The notes below the pieces were generated by a model, which did no database searches, was not told the DNA's origin, and worked only from the letters and a program-made list of their open reading frames with translations. From the NCBI GenBank assembly GCA_027577595.1, contig JANBRJ010000017.1, forward strand, positions 124,001 through 188,000: a DNA stretch of 64,000 nt, given 5' to 3'. Origin of the DNA: Coemansia sp. RSA 487 (taxonomy: Eukaryota > Kickxellomycota > Kickxellomycetes > Kickxellales > Kickxellaceae). A program made the translations under genes and the position numbers. Below are positions 51,308 through 63,000 of the stretch, piece after piece; within the stretch, counting starts at the first letter, position 1; each line of letters starts with the position of its first letter.

Positions 51308-52568
51308 ACTGAACTAGTAAATATGAAAAGAGGGGTAACAACAAGAATAAAGAAGAAAAACAAGAACTGAGACAATATCAAGGCATGGAGAAATGATACA
51401 TAATACAGAAAAAGGAGGGAAAAAAAGAGGTTTATGTCGTCAATGCGGTAAAGAGATTTTTTCTTCGCAAAAAAAGAACAATTGGACAAAAACATCCTTT
51501 TGCGTCCTTCCTCTGTGCGTCTTGTCGGGGTTCTTTTATTCATTTAAAAATTCTGGCCCGAGCGACGAACAGCAGCTTTCCTTTCCGTTCCCCGAGCAAG
51601 GCGTGCGCGTGTATATCACGCTGCTACTTTCTGAACAATGAAAATTTTGGCCTCCAGCTTTTTTTTATCTCCAAGAAAGGTTGGTCATGTGGTCGTTTCC
51701 TCTGAGCACCTTTTTTTTCCATGCTCATGTCTTGCTGGCTCTGTCTGGCCAGCCTCAGCTCGTTCAGACCCTTTAGCCTGCCCAACAGTGGGCCACGTAT
51801 CTGGATTCATCTGCGGCTGGTCGGTGCTTGCGAGTGGATCCTCCTGTGAGGCTCTAGAACGTATTTTAAATGGAAGACCCTGCCGTTGCCACTATTCTTC
51901 CACAATCTCCACTGAACTGAACTCTGGGTGATAAATCCGCTCCCTGGATGTTCAGGCACTTGAAAAGATGCAAGCATTGCGTCACGCATGATTTCTTTTT
52001 CTTCGGTCAAAGCCAATGCATGCAACAATCGAAAAAAAAACAACAGCTGTTAATTTGCCACCAATGCAAATCGTGAGACAAAGAAGCAGTGGAATTACCA
52101 ATTTACTTGATGTGGTTGGCTGCACTTTCGATTATAATATACCTGCAGGCGCAGATGACATTTGCAGAATAACTGGGTTTTCTATATCAAATTCTGCGCT
52201 GATCCATGTAATCTGGACCATTGCCTAATGCGTTTACACGGGTAAATTAATGAAACCATTATTTATAAGTATGGTGTGTCATGCAGCTTGTAAAGTTTCT
52301 CCTCACACATGACACCTTTTTCTTTGTACAAGCCAACTCAATGGTGCTCATGGTGCTCGTGTTTACTTTTTTTACTCGGCAAAACAAAAAGAAAGGGGTA
52401 TTATAAAAATCAAAGAAAGAAAACTAGAAAGCTTTTTTGTGCTTTTTTGTTTTGTGGATTTTTCTGCTGTTTTTTGGAAAAATAAAGAGCCCGTGGTTAG
52501 AGCAGGAATAGGTAAAAAAAATAGAAAAGTGTGGTTCTGCTAGGGACCTACAAAGCTCTCGTAGATAG
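51308..52568. other. Intergenic, 1.26 kb
   Basis: Upstream of the Cys-cluster gene and 3' of the F-box gene. Frames of 70-97 codons here have no coding character. Confidence 0.45.
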
Positions 52569-54173
52569 TCACTCCCAATAAGCTTGATCATAAAACTTTG
52601 AAATACAACCTGGGATCAGGTTGTCTACATACATCATCAGTTTATCCATCTTCTCATATGTATAATCAAAAGAGCTTGCGAAGCTAAAAGCCCTTATCTT
52701 GGATGGTATGGACTCGACATTTGGCATTTCATCCGCTGCTTCAGTGGACAGTTGTCCATTGTCCTCCATTTGCAAGTCATCGATATATACGTTTTCCAGG
52801 TTTGGCAGCTTTAGAAGTAGCTTCTTTAGATCTCTGACATTCAAACTAGCATACAACTCCATATCCATAAGATATCTCCAGTTAATTTGCTCAATATCAA
52901 AATGTTCGTAACTAAACCCAACCTTGGCTTTTGTATATTCTGCTAAATTGGGTACACCACATATATCATTCACATAAGCATACACGTTAGCGATTTGGAT
53001 TTCATCTTGGCTTACTTTAGCATAACTGGAAAATAATTCTCTAGATATGTTCAAATTAAGGTTTGTGAAATAAAGATATGTTCCACGCATTTCTAACGCA
53101 ACATGTTTAATCGACTCTATACCTTTTATCGACGATAAAAGTGAAAGAGTAAAGGGGCAAGTGCTTAGAATCACATTTTCAAGCTTTGGTGCTATAATTT
53201 GATAATTGAATTTGCATGCAGACAGTCCGTATTCCCCAGTTTCATTATCAACCATATCTTCCTCTAACTCGGGTTTTATCTGTAGCCGCTTCAAACTATC
53301 AAAGTGTAAGATTCCTAAATTATCTCTGTCTCCAAACGAACTCCAATCAAAACTACGATGTATATATTCCATGTTAAGCTCCACCAAATTCTCTGCGCAT
53401 ATCTGAGGCAAATAGCCTGATGGACAGCGGTGGCCACCTATTTCAACATGTTTGAGATTGTCAGAAAAGGAGTTTACACCTCCGAGCGCTTCCTGTGGAT
53501 ATTCAAGCCTTGTTAACTGGTGTGAATAGCATTTTATAATTGATTTTGCAAACTCAGCTGCCACCGGTGCATCCTTACTTCCCACCAGCTTAATAGACTG
53601 AACCGACGGGAAAAGCTGGGACATCTTCTGGGCTAATAAACTGGCTTCTGAAACATTAGAAGGCTCAGTATGATCAGGTTCCAATATAAGTGTTAGCTCC
53701 AGTTTTCTTACCAACTTTAACAAATGGCCATGATACTGTAACTTGTTCAATAGCTCGTTCAAGCTATAAATCAGATTGTAGGGTGCACTGATATATACAT
53801 TTAGTTCCTTGACCAAGTGTATACTTCTGTTGTCGATAATATCCAAGTTAGACCTTACTGTACAGGATTCTTCAGAAGTTTCAACCAACTCATCAGAACT
53901 GCTTGTATAATCCGAACCCTCAGGATAGGAGCTATATACATTTGTATGATTATTTTCACTCGTGCGTCTGGTGGTGTGGGTGGAAGCGATAAATGATATT
54001 CTGTGTGCGCTTAAAAAACCCAACGCTCTCCACTTTCTGCATACAGCCAGCAACGCTAGCTTGGTTTTCCATATTGTAGGTGTATATAAGTTAAACATAA
54101 AAGATCCATCGTCGGCGTATGTCCAGTCAATTATTTGTGCAAGAACAACATCGGGAAGTTCGTTGAAATGCAT
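52569..54173 (-). CDS. F-box protein with leucine-rich repeat-like body, 534 aa
   Basis: Starts MHFNELPDVVLAQIIDWTY, a degenerate F-box, continuing to the tryptophan of KLALLAVCRKWRALGF. The rest has irregular leucine-rich strands (LVELNMEYI, LENVILSTCPF, LKKLLLKLPNLENVYIDDL), the layout of substrate-binding F-box proteins in SCF ubiquitin ligases. The upstream open frame from 54257 is hydrophobic and not needed. Such genes occur in large, fast-evolving families in early-diverging fungi; the target is unknown. Confidence 0.7.
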   Translation of the reverse strand: MHFNELPDVVLAQIIDWTYADDGSFMFNLYTPTIWKTKLALLAVCRKWRALGFLSAHRISFIASTHTTRRTSENNHTNVYSSYPEGSDYTSSSDELVETSEESCTVRSNLDIIDNRSIHLVKELNVYISAPYNLIYSLNELLNKLQYHGHLLKLVRKLELTLILEPDHTEPSNVSEASLLAQKMSQLFPSVQSIKLVGSKDAPVAAEFAKSIIKCYSHQLTRLEYPQEALGGVNSFSDNLKHVEIGGHRCPSGYLPQICAENLVELNMEYIHRSFDWSSFGDRDNLGILHFDSLKRLQIKPELEEDMVDNETGEYGLSACKFNYQIIAPKLENVILSTCPFTLSLLSSIKGIESIKHVALEMRGTYLYFTNLNLNISRELFSSYAKVSQDEIQIANVYAYVNDICGVPNLAEYTKAKVGFSYEHFDIEQINWRYLMDMELYASLNVRDLKKLLLKLPNLENVYIDDLQMEDNGQLSTEAADEMPNVESIPSKIRAFSFASSFDYTYEKMDKLMMYVDNLIPGCISKFYDQAYWE

Positions 54174-55530
54174 TGTCAAGATATTGAAATGTATGAAAAA
54201 GAAATAAAAGTGTGCCAAAAATTGAATAGCAAGAAAAAGGGGGAAATTTGTGCACAAGAAATAATTTCTATTTTCTAATTTTGGATATGAAAGATAGACC
54301 TTTTATATAAACCCACGTCAAAAGAATGGTTGCTGTTTAAAATGCAAAAATCTCTTTGTAATCTCTCTAACATCTAGTTTTCAAATTAGCCTGCAAAATG
54401 TGGATAAAAATACATAAACTAGTTTAAATATACTTTGCCCTGACACAAATAGCAAACACGACAAAGTTCAATGAAACATATATGTGGTATATATTTGCAC
54501 GACTTATCAGTACTAGTTCTTACGGGTCTTTACTTGCTTCATTTATCCTAATATATATATATATATATATATATTGAGCTCAGTAATCTCAAATGGCAAG
54601 GGGAGGTACATCGCTGTCATCGCCAGTGTCGACAGGGCCAAGCTTTGGGGCGTATGGAGCGTTCTGTTGGTCCATTGATTTAGCTGGGGTATAATAAAAC
54701 TATTTGTGTTGATGTTGAGGCTTGAGAGCTTAGTAATTACTTTACAAAACAAATGTCAAGAATACGTTTACTGTGAAAAGCATGATAAACGACGAAACCC
54801 GCGCAACAGGGAATACCAGGGGGAACAGTGTTACTTATACACTATCAAGTGTGTATCTTCAACGCATGTGTGCTATTTAAAAGTACTTCCTATTCAAAGC
54901 CATTTTCATTTTTCAACGAGGTCAACCTTGTTCATTGTTGTATTTATAATAGCAATAGTGGAAATACGAATATATGCAATTGCCTCCTTGTGTCTTATTG
55001 CGTTTATTCCATTTATTTTCCGACAAGCATGACAACACCAAGCACATGTAAGCTCATGAGCAAAGGGGTTGTATTCCTCATGCATTCATTTTCATTAACT
55101 CATTGTTTGCCTTCTAAGCTAGAAACACTACACAGCTTAATATAATAAAAATGACATGCAAGCAGACCAAATTAGTCTTGCTACATGTTAGCTCTGAATC
55201 CTTACGCATACCCAAAATAAGGTTGTCAGTTGGCCACTGCCCCTTCTTTTCACGCTTTTTGGCAACCAATTAGGATATCACGCCATTATCCTGCGTCCTT
55301 ACATGAAGGATGGTTCCATGTTTCGTCGTGTGTTTACGTTTGGCCATAATGGAATCCGAATAAAGTTTAAAGATGCATATGATGTTCAAGGCGCAAAGCG
55401 TGTATTTGCTGGCTTTTTTCCGCGTCATCTGCCAGCTCCCTATTCTCCTGCATCCTATTCATACCCAAAATTAATTTAAAAGCACAAGATATTCGTGCTT
55501 TGTGCAGCATTGTCACAACTCCGCCTTGGC
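54174..55530. other. Intergenic, 1.36 kb, with possible coding remnants
   Basis: A (TA)n run lies at 54550-54574. On the minus strand 54589-54690 reads like the end of a protein (AKSMDQQNAPYAPKLGP...) after an acceptor-like CAG. On the plus strand a frame open from about 55198 to 55479 contains GHNGIRIKFKDAYDV. Neither can be joined to a gene with confidence. Confidence 0.3.
54550..54574. repeat. (TA)n simple repeat
   Basis: About 12 tandem TA units. Confidence 0.9.
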
Positions 55531-56052
55531 TTAAACATAACAAAATGCAAGATTAGTCGACGGTAAATATCCTTTTGGAAGGTGAGAGATGCATGGAGAG
55601 CATAAGAACACCCAAAACCAGACATCGAGCACTATATGCGGGAAAGAAAAGAAAATAATAAACATCACAAGTATAGCTGCACAAAAACAAACAACAGCAA
55701 AAGCAGCAGCACACTTATACTCAATTATTTCCACAATAGAAACTGAAACAGCTAGAGACAATATCCGCTACTCCACAATGCCACAGATACTGGCCGGGTT
55801 CTGACTAAACATTCGTACCGAGATCACGCAGAAATAAAGAGATGTTGATGCAAGGTTTTGCAGCTGCCTGGTCCGCATCCATTGCAAAATATTGTGGCTA
55901 TGCAAGCAAACTTTGTGGTGCTGCTCTTCTAGCCTGAACACACAGTGAATAACAGAATACGAAAATAACGTGGGTTTTCTTATTATGTTTAGGTAGGACG
56001 CAATAAAGCAGAGGAAAGCCGCAACTGCTTCTGGCTGGATCCAACTTAACAA
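55531..56052 (-). pseudogene. Multi-pass membrane protein with an in-frame stop, perhaps DUF599-like
   Basis: One reading frame covers 174 codons, broken by a single TAG at 55768-55770. Hydrophobic segments occur at VAAFLCFIASYLNII, near LASTSLYFCVISV, at AFAVVCFCAAILVMF and onward. The order TM, LQNLASTSLYF block, then paired TMs recalls DUF599 membrane proteins of unknown function, but the match is weak. No ATG opens the frame; the first in-frame start is TTG. It is probably a broken gene; splicing around the stop cannot be ruled out. Confidence 0.35.
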
Positions 56053-56106
56053 ATATATGGTGGTTCTAGGAATCGCACGTATCTTTGCTCTCTCTCCCTG
56101 AAAAAG

Positions 56107-56821
56107 TCAAAATCTTTTGAGGTTCTTTTTACGCTTGTCCTTTGCAGTGGAAGACGTAACGGCTGGCACAGACTTGGAGGCAGCTGACGGATCCCTGTTC
56201 TCGGACCCAGAATCCCGAGCAACATCGCCCTTCCCGCACAGTTCCGTCTTTGTCGTTTTGGGATTTGCATGGATTTCAGTCATTAGCTTTGCATGACGCG
56301 CATAATCTTGGTAGCGCTCAAGCAAAAGTCTCCCAGCTTCCTCATTGAGTGCCGATTCTGGGTTTGGATAAATCAAAAGGCACTTTACAGTGACCAACAC
56401 ATGTTCAATGCCATAGTGTTTTTGCCAGTCCTTTTTCAGCGTATTAACGCAGATCTCTCCTTGTTCAGAGACGTTCGGGTGGAATATTTTGGTGACAAAA
56501 ATGCCCTTTGGTGGCGTGTCGGGAAAGCTGTCCTCAATTGTCAGTCGTATCAGGAACTTTCCTCCTTCGTAGGGCGTGTCCTTGGGTCCATCAATCGTTG
56601 CCTCGATATCCGTGATAGCGTCTTCGTTAACTCTGACGCTGATGCCTTCTGGTGGGCTCGATTGTAGTTTGCCCAGCTCTGCGACTAGTCGACGAAGTGT
56701 TCCTCCACTTAGACGCTGTGCCTATAAATTCCAAACAACAATAGAAACTAATTAGCAGCTAGTACAAAGAGAAAGCAGATAAACAATTTTGTGTTTTGTA
56801 AAATTTCAAACCACTTGCCAT
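56107..56821 (-). CDS. Ubiquitin-conjugating enzyme E2 S (UBE2S) homologue, one intron
   Basis: Exon 1 appears to hold only the ATG (56821-56819). It is followed by an intron, 56818-56722 (97 bases), with a GC-AG donor, GCAAGT, a GCTAAT branch-like site and acceptor TTATAG. Exon 2, 56721-56107, gives 204 more residues. The UBC fold shows IEATIDGPKDTPYEGGKF, FPDTPPKGIFVTKIFHPNV, the active-site Cys in GEICVNTLKKDW, and VKCLLIYPNPESALNEEAGR. Human UBE2S has the same KIFHPNV...GEICVN...HPNPESALNEEAGRLLLE blocks. UBE2S extends Lys11-linked chains on substrates of the anaphase-promoting complex. The basic tail ends NLKRF, close to the LRRL end that docks human UBE2S on the complex. Yeasts lack UBE2S. 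Confidence 0.9.
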
Positions 56822-57102
56822 TTTGGTTAAATTACAAGGAAAAAAATAAAAGTAAACAAACGAGGGGGAAGGATTGAAAAAGCAATATAGCTTGAACCAA
56901 AGTTTTCCTAATAGAATTTTTTGTCGGTGCTGTGAAAGGGAAAAAAAAGACTACGTCACATTTTTCTTGCACTATCTGTGGATTTCTACGCAATCTCCGC
57001 TTTGTCTTTAATTCCCTTTTCAATACGAGGATTTTATTCCAATTTTTGTACTCTAGTTTCTTTAATCTAAAATATTTAATTCTTATTTGCATAAACGTCG
57101 AA

Positions 57103-58398
57103 ATGCAGTGTTCGAAGAAATTTCCAACAAGCGCAGCAGTACTACCAGCAGAGGTTTGGATCATGGTATTCGAAAAGCTCCCTTCTTTGAAAGCTATTTG
57201 CGAATGTAGCATGGTATGTCGTGAGTGGCGAGCATTAGCAAGCAACGATGCCGTATGGGGTGCGCTGCTCCAAAGCACATGCGTAGACATAGAGAAAGAG
57301 ATCAATAGCGATTCCAAGCTACAAACGGCAGATCCGACAGATCAAAGCAGCATATCTGTCAGCAGAAACAAACGCATCTACGCTGCGTGGCACCAGCGCT
57401 ACTACGGGTTTACCGACAGCTACACGCGCATGCGCAGAGCAATACTACGTTTAGAGTCCTGGGCCAGCGCCAATTGCGAGCCGCTGATGCAGAGCTTGGC
57501 ACCAGGGTTGGCCTGGATGGAGTACGAAACTATGCCTGTCAGAGAGCTTTTGGGCGTTGTGAGCGATTCTCCGGCAATGCGCGACTTTATCATCCTCTAT
57601 CACTTCCACGATGGGCAGCGGCGGCGACAACGGTATCTGCCTTACGGACTATTTGGATCTTACGAGTGCTACGGCGAATTCTGTTCCTTGTCATGGCTCT
57701 CGTCGCGCATGCTTCAGGTCATAAACATGGGAAAGGTCAGGCTTCTTATTTTTGCCTGGTGCCATACGAGCAGAAACTACCTGGGCGTTGTCATCGATTG
57801 CGCAGCCGCACACATTAACCACCTTTTGCACCACGTTATCCAGATGCAGCCTCAGAGCTACCGCTTTGTCGACAAGGGCCTGTTTGGCGATTTTTTTGTA
57901 AACTATGTCGATGAGCTTGTCTCGGGCAGCCACGATGTTCACGATGGAATCATATCCATGTTTCCAAACCGTGGTCCACATACAAACACCAGCATTTCGC
58001 ATGGGATCCGGACCACCGTATCTGCAATGTTTTGCACTGACGAAACACCACGCTTCCACGTCTACCGCTACGAGGTGACCTTTGAGCTGCTAAGCGCCCA
58101 TTTATTGGGCTGCCCTTCTGCCCAGATAAAGTCGCGCAGATGGTTGCTACACTACGCCAACAACGAATATGCGCACAGCGGAGGCGCTGGCGTTGTTGGA
58201 CAGTTTCCGATTATATCCAACGATGAGCCATATTACAGGTACTGCGCGCGGTTACAGGACGAGGACACTGGTATGATGATACTGGCATTCGAGGGTCAGA
58301 TAATAATGGTCCCCGGATCCCTGGACCGCCCACAGGGCCCCGAGTTCTCTCTGGATATTCCTTACACTGAACTACCTGTTCCTATGGAGATCATCTAA
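57103..58398 (+). CDS. FBXO3-like protein: F-box, SMI1/KNR4-like and ApaG domains
   Basis: Beginning at MQCSKKFPTSAAV the protein has 431 residues. Residues 13-60 form an F-box (LPAEVWIMVFEKLPSLKAI, SMVCREWRALASNDAVWGAL). The middle (about 95-290) resembles the SMI1/KNR4 (SUKH) domain: LGVVSDSPAMRDFIILYHFHD, LPYGLFGSYECYGEF. The C-terminal 120 residues form an ApaG/DUF525 beta domain: RRWLLHYANNEYAHSGGAGVVGQFPII, with GPEFSLDIPYTELP at the end. This domain order is that of FBXO3, a substrate receptor of SCF ubiquitin ligases. The frame is open further upstream, but that part is hydrophobic leader. It is divergent from UBE2S with about 280 bases between starts. Confidence 0.9.
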   Translation: MQCSKKFPTSAAVLPAEVWIMVFEKLPSLKAICECSMVCREWRALASNDAVWGALLQSTCVDIEKEINSDSKLQTADPTDQSSISVSRNKRIYAAWHQRYYGFTDSYTRMRRAILRLESWASANCEPLMQSLAPGLAWMEYETMPVRELLGVVSDSPAMRDFIILYHFHDGQRRRQRYLPYGLFGSYECYGEFCSLSWLSSRMLQVINMGKVRLLIFAWCHTSRNYLGVVIDCAAAHINHLLHHVIQMQPQSYRFVDKGLFGDFFVNYVDELVSGSHDVHDGIISMFPNRGPHTNTSISHGIRTTVSAMFCTDETPRFHVYRYEVTFELLSAHLLGCPSAQIKSRRWLLHYANNEYAHSGGAGVVGQFPIISNDEPYYRYCARLQDEDTGMMILAFEGQIIMVPGSLDRPQGPEFSLDIPYTELPVPMEII

Positions 58399-58551
58399 AA
58401 CACATTCACAAAAGCAGACATCATGTGATGTTAATATATAACTATTGCTTGTGCTACTGTAACTTTACATTCTAGATTGAATATTTTTCAATTTCTATAA
58501 TAATCTGTTCTCTATTTCTGTTTTGTTTATAAAAGCATTAGTTTTTAAATA

Positions 58552-59856
58552 ATGGCTGGTGTTGATCGGCGCAAGATTCACAAGCGAGTGCGTTTTGCCG
58601 CTGGTTCAAGGGATAATGGGACCAGCGAATACGATACTGGCGAAGGACGTTCCAACTACATATATAGCCAGGGCAATGAATATGATAGCTATGAGGATAA
58701 CGGCGACGATAATGACGATGGTCTTGAGGCTGATATTTCATCTAGCCGTCAACGCAATCGGCGCATTAATATGGATGGCTACGGAAGCGATGCAAGTGAC
58801 CAGGACGAGGTTGTCAACATGAGCGATTACAGTGACGATGCAGAAGATCAAGGGGTCGAAGAAAAAGCTGGCAATTCTGACCAGCAGCATGTAAACGAAG
58901 GTAATGACGATATGTTTTCCGACGAGCAAGACAACTCGCCCTTGGCTCGTGCTAATGGCAATGCAGATAATAAGCGCAAGAGGTACTTGGGCCTTGACGA
59001 TATTGAGGGCCAAGAGATGAGCTCGACATCGCGGGTAGATATGGCGCAGGATAGCTTTGGATTGAGCGAAGGAAGTGACCACAAAGGCAAGCAGCCTGCC
59101 TACGCTACAGGCGATGGACTTGCCGACAGAGACAGCGACGAGGACAGTGACATCGAAGGAAAGGGAGTGACAAAAATAGAGGCATTTAACATGCGAGATG
59201 ATCTGGAACAGGGCCAGTTTGATGCTCACGGTAACTTTGTTTGGAACAAGAAGGACCCTAATGATTATCAAGACAGCTGGCTCGACGGTGTGTCTGTGAA
59301 GGCGATAAAGAAAGCAAGGGACTCCAAAGTGCGGCAAAACCAGGACCAAACGGTGCAAGAAAGCAGCCTTCTGCGGCGCTGGGATACTATTTCGAACGAC
59401 GATATAATTGTGGCAATTATAAACCGCCTGCATTCGCGTGAGACCATCCTTTCTGCCCTTGCACGCATCGGCGGGCCCAAGAAAAAAAGCAAAAACAAGT
59501 GGAGCAAGAAAGCGAAAGCGAAAAAGATTGGTACTGCCTACTCAATCGACAGCGAGGAAAGCGAAAAGGAGAGACAGAGGAAAAAGGATATTGACGAGCT
59601 GACAGAACTCGCAGATCAGGCAATGGCGCGGGGGATCGTCGATATATACGACCACACGTACGAGCAGCTAGTACGCCAGATGCGGATGACAAACCGTATC
59701 CCAGAAGACTGGGTGCCAGGGACAACGCTTCTTACACATGCTTTTGCGGAGGAAGCAAAGACTGACGATACCTCTAATTTAGACAACAAGAAAGAGGAGG
59801 AAGGAGGAGATGGCGGCTTGCTCGATGACCTGGATGATCTAGGTGAAATACATTAG
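58552..59856 (+). CDS. LIN1: CD2BP2/Lin1-like U5 snRNP protein lacking a visible GYF domain
   Basis: The protein is 434 residues long. The N terminus MAGVDRRKIHKRVRFAAG carries a KRVRF motif as in CD2BP2 (human KRKVTF), the site for protein phosphatase 1. An acidic stretch follows. The diagnostic block IEAFNMRDDLEQGQFDAHGNFVWNK with DSWLDGVSVKAIK matches CD2BP2/Lin1 (FNMKEEMEEGHFD). The helical part RIPEDWVPGTTLLTH near the end is where CD2BP2 and Lin1 go on to the C-terminal GYF domain (GPF...MxxW...GYF), but this protein stops soon after at DDLDDLGEIH, with no GYF motif. Lin1 links U5 snRNP to other factors. Confidence 0.85.
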   Translation: MAGVDRRKIHKRVRFAAGSRDNGTSEYDTGEGRSNYIYSQGNEYDSYEDNGDDNDDGLEADISSSRQRNRRINMDGYGSDASDQDEVVNMSDYSDDAEDQGVEEKAGNSDQQHVNEGNDDMFSDEQDNSPLARANGNADNKRKRYLGLDDIEGQEMSSTSRVDMAQDSFGLSEGSDHKGKQPAYATGDGLADRDSDEDSDIEGKGVTKIEAFNMRDDLEQGQFDAHGNFVWNKKDPNDYQDSWLDGVSVKAIKKARDSKVRQNQDQTVQESSLLRRWDTISNDDIIVAIINRLHSRETILSALARIGGPKKKSKNKWSKKAKAKKIGTAYSIDSEESEKERQRKKDIDELTELADQAMARGIVDIYDHTYEQLVRQMRMTNRIPEDWVPGTTLLTHAFAEEAKTDDTSNLDNKKEEEGGDGGLLDDLDDLGEIH

Positions 59857-60016
59857 AACTATTAGCTATTTGGTTTCATGTTAGATGAGTTACGAAGGAA
59901 ATGTTAGAAAACTGAACTATTAAAAAATGCTTTAAATATATCACAATAGAGAAAAATGCAACAAATGTTGAATAAAGTAGGGAAAAGCCATACACTTTGT
60001 TGTCGCAAAGCATCTT
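59857..60016. other. Short convergent intergenic region
   Basis: The 3' ends of the LIN1-like and Med12-like genes face each other across about 160 AT-rich bases. Confidence 0.4.
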
Positions 60017-63000
60017 CTAGTCGCTTGGTCCAAAGGCTGACTCGCACTGCGCTCGCCAGACAAGACGGGTTTCCGAATCCATTCGGCGTCGCTTGCCGCC
60101 AAACAGGCACCAGGGAATAGACGTCTCAGCCAAGGGGAAAAGAAACGCCGGTTGCATCGGGAAGTAGGGGTTTTCAAGGTATTGCAGACGGCGCACAGAC
60201 GCCACTTGGCTTCTTCGCATGGAATTGGTGCCACGGCTGTCTCTATCCTGGCCAGCGGAGCGAGATGTATTGAATCGCAGGTTGGCCAAGTATCCTGTAG
60301 CAACCCCACCAGCCCCACTCCTTGCCCCACTGGTCCTTTCGCTACAAAGGGCATTCTCGCGCTCAAGCGTTCCACGCAAAGTAAATGGTGTCATGCCCTC
60401 AAGCCCGCCGTTTGGTATCGACGAGCTGATCAATGAAGCCAAGGGAACAAACTCCAGCGACTCTATCCACACCCACGGATTGTCCAGCGCACAGGACGGA
60501 GTGGAGGAAAGCAAAGGCTGGATGTCATGAGTAGATGCAATTGAGATGTCGAATGGGAACAGCCGCCCAAGCATGTCAGCGTACTTGTGATTGCACGCCG
60601 CAGACCGTGCAATGGGCGAAACCAATCGAAGACGTTCCAAGGTGTGCTTGCGTATCGACGATGTAATGCTTTCGCTGATCACTGCTGTAAAGTCTAGCAG
60701 AAATAGGTAGAATTCGTAGTCCGGCCGATCACCTGGTAAGCCTTCGGGTCCGCATTTGCCGCTCCTAGCGTCGTTCGCTTGCAGCCCTTGCGCCGGTGAC
60801 AACGGTGGCTGGCATATTGGCGATAGGCACAATGTGACCAGAGTCATTAGCCACTCTCCAACCCCAAACTCTTCTGGATACTCACGCATTATGTGACACA
60901 ACGGCTGGGCAACTTGGAGTCGCCAGTATATTGCCAGGCGCATGCGCATATCTTGCAGATTAGACCTAGATACACCTTTCGCTTGGAGATCACGCTGCTG
61001 CTGATTTTGCAGGCCAAGCACAGGCTCGTTGCTGGAAATAGGTTCTGCACTCAAATAAGATGTTGACTGTATAGGCGAAAAGGAGCTGCTTCCAGGTTGA
61101 TCGGGCGAACGTGAAGCAAGCGTGAGCGATAACAACTCTGCTACGTTTGGATTTATAACAACAGCAATTGCCTGCAGCTGTCCAAGAATACCACAAGCAA
61201 AATCACGCAATGTAGATAGCAGGCTCCCTGTAGAAATTGACTTGGATCCAACAACGCTTGGCGGGCTTTGTTGCTGCTGCTGCTGATGTGCCTGGACACT
61301 CGTGTCACTCGCAGAATCAGAACCAACGGATTCACAAAGAGTCGAGACAAGCTGCTGCGTAAGCTTCGCCAAAGCCGCACCACGTATCGCAAAATCAGCA
61401 AACGAGGATTTGTCCAACACGCCGCTAGAACCCCCACCAGCTGGTGGTGTATCAACATCCATCTCGTCCGACTCAGTTGAGCTCTCGGGCGCAAACGACA
61501 TATCAAGCAACCTCAAAACGTCGGTAGGATGCGAGTGTTTGAGTATAGCTGATACTCGTTTATCTAGCTGTGGCTGCGATTCTTGTTGTGTTTGTTGCTT
61601 CTGCGAGTGCTCTGATGGCTTATCAGCACCTTTACCGACAGCACTCAAGCGTATGACATCTAAAGCCAATAGTGAACACGCAAATGTCCGAACAAACTTT
61701 AGTAACGTATTGGCGCTTAATGCAGAGAGCGCATCCGTTAAACCAGCACACTGGCGAGAGAACGCAAGCTTCAATCCAGAACTTGCATGACAGCTAAATG
61801 GCCCGGAACCGACAATGGTGTCCTTGATGTATATTGCCAGACATGCGGTGGCATTGGTCACAAACTGCATCTGGTAGTCATCGTCGCCAGCCCTCTGCGT
61901 TACGCACTCAGCATCTTGACAGCTACCGCTAGGATCCACGCCATCGGCACGAGCACCTGTGATGCCAATAACACCGGCGCCTGCGGCGACAGCAAAGGCA
62001 TCGGTAGAAGTCTCGCTCTCCTCCAGTGCAGTGGACGAAAACATCAACAACGAGCTCAGGATAGTAGCTAGCTTTGATACTGCTGTTGTCGCCTTGCCTT
62101 TGACCGCCGGACCATTCCAGAACCTACGGACTGTTTCCTGCAGCCTGTGCGCAACCTCTGCTGTTGTCATTGCGGAAAACCCTTCATCAGCCGGATCAAC
62201 GCCTTCGCATAGCACCATCAGCACGCGCAACATCGCCCGCTTAACTGACAGCGCCGTCCCTGGATCCTCGATCTGCTTTTCAATGTTGGCGCGGTATATC
62301 TCAAGCATGGTGTAGTACTTTTTCTCCGAAGCGCTCTGCGCAGTATGATCGCCCTCCTGAATCGATGACGGGATACAGTCAACAGCAAACTGCACCCACG
62401 CCGACTGAGCTAGCGCAGCGGCTGCTTGCATCGAAACGGTAGCTAGCTGCGAAGCGCCGATAGTTCGAAGACGTCCCGAGGCAGATGCGCTGATGAAGAC
62501 AAGCTCGACCACCTGTATCCGCAAAACTTGGTTTGTTGCTAGTGCTGTGCTCCAGCACGAACCAATCTCCAATAGCTCGTACTGGTAGCGAATGTCAGCC
62601 GTCCTGCTGTAAAGGTCGTTGCTGCTGTCGCCATTATCTCCATCGCTGGCATCGTCATTGCTGGCTTCAAGACTATCTGCATTCCCACCTGCCGCCAAGC
62701 CTGCTGACGTATCGTCTGTGTCTGCTTGTCCAAGTCTGTGCGATATAGGCATCCCTAATGCGTAGATAATACCAGTCAAGCACGTATATCTTGCGATATT
62801 CAATGGAGTGACTTCCTCGCGACACTGTTCTATTAACCAAGGTACCAGTTCGTCGATCCGTAGGCATCCGTAGGCAAGTAAACTGTTGATCCACATGCTC
62901 GACACATGCATCGATACATCAATGTCTTTTACAGAGTAAAGCGGCGACCCGACAGCTGATGACGAAGAAGACGCCCTGGTATCGTTTTTGCCGATAGTCC

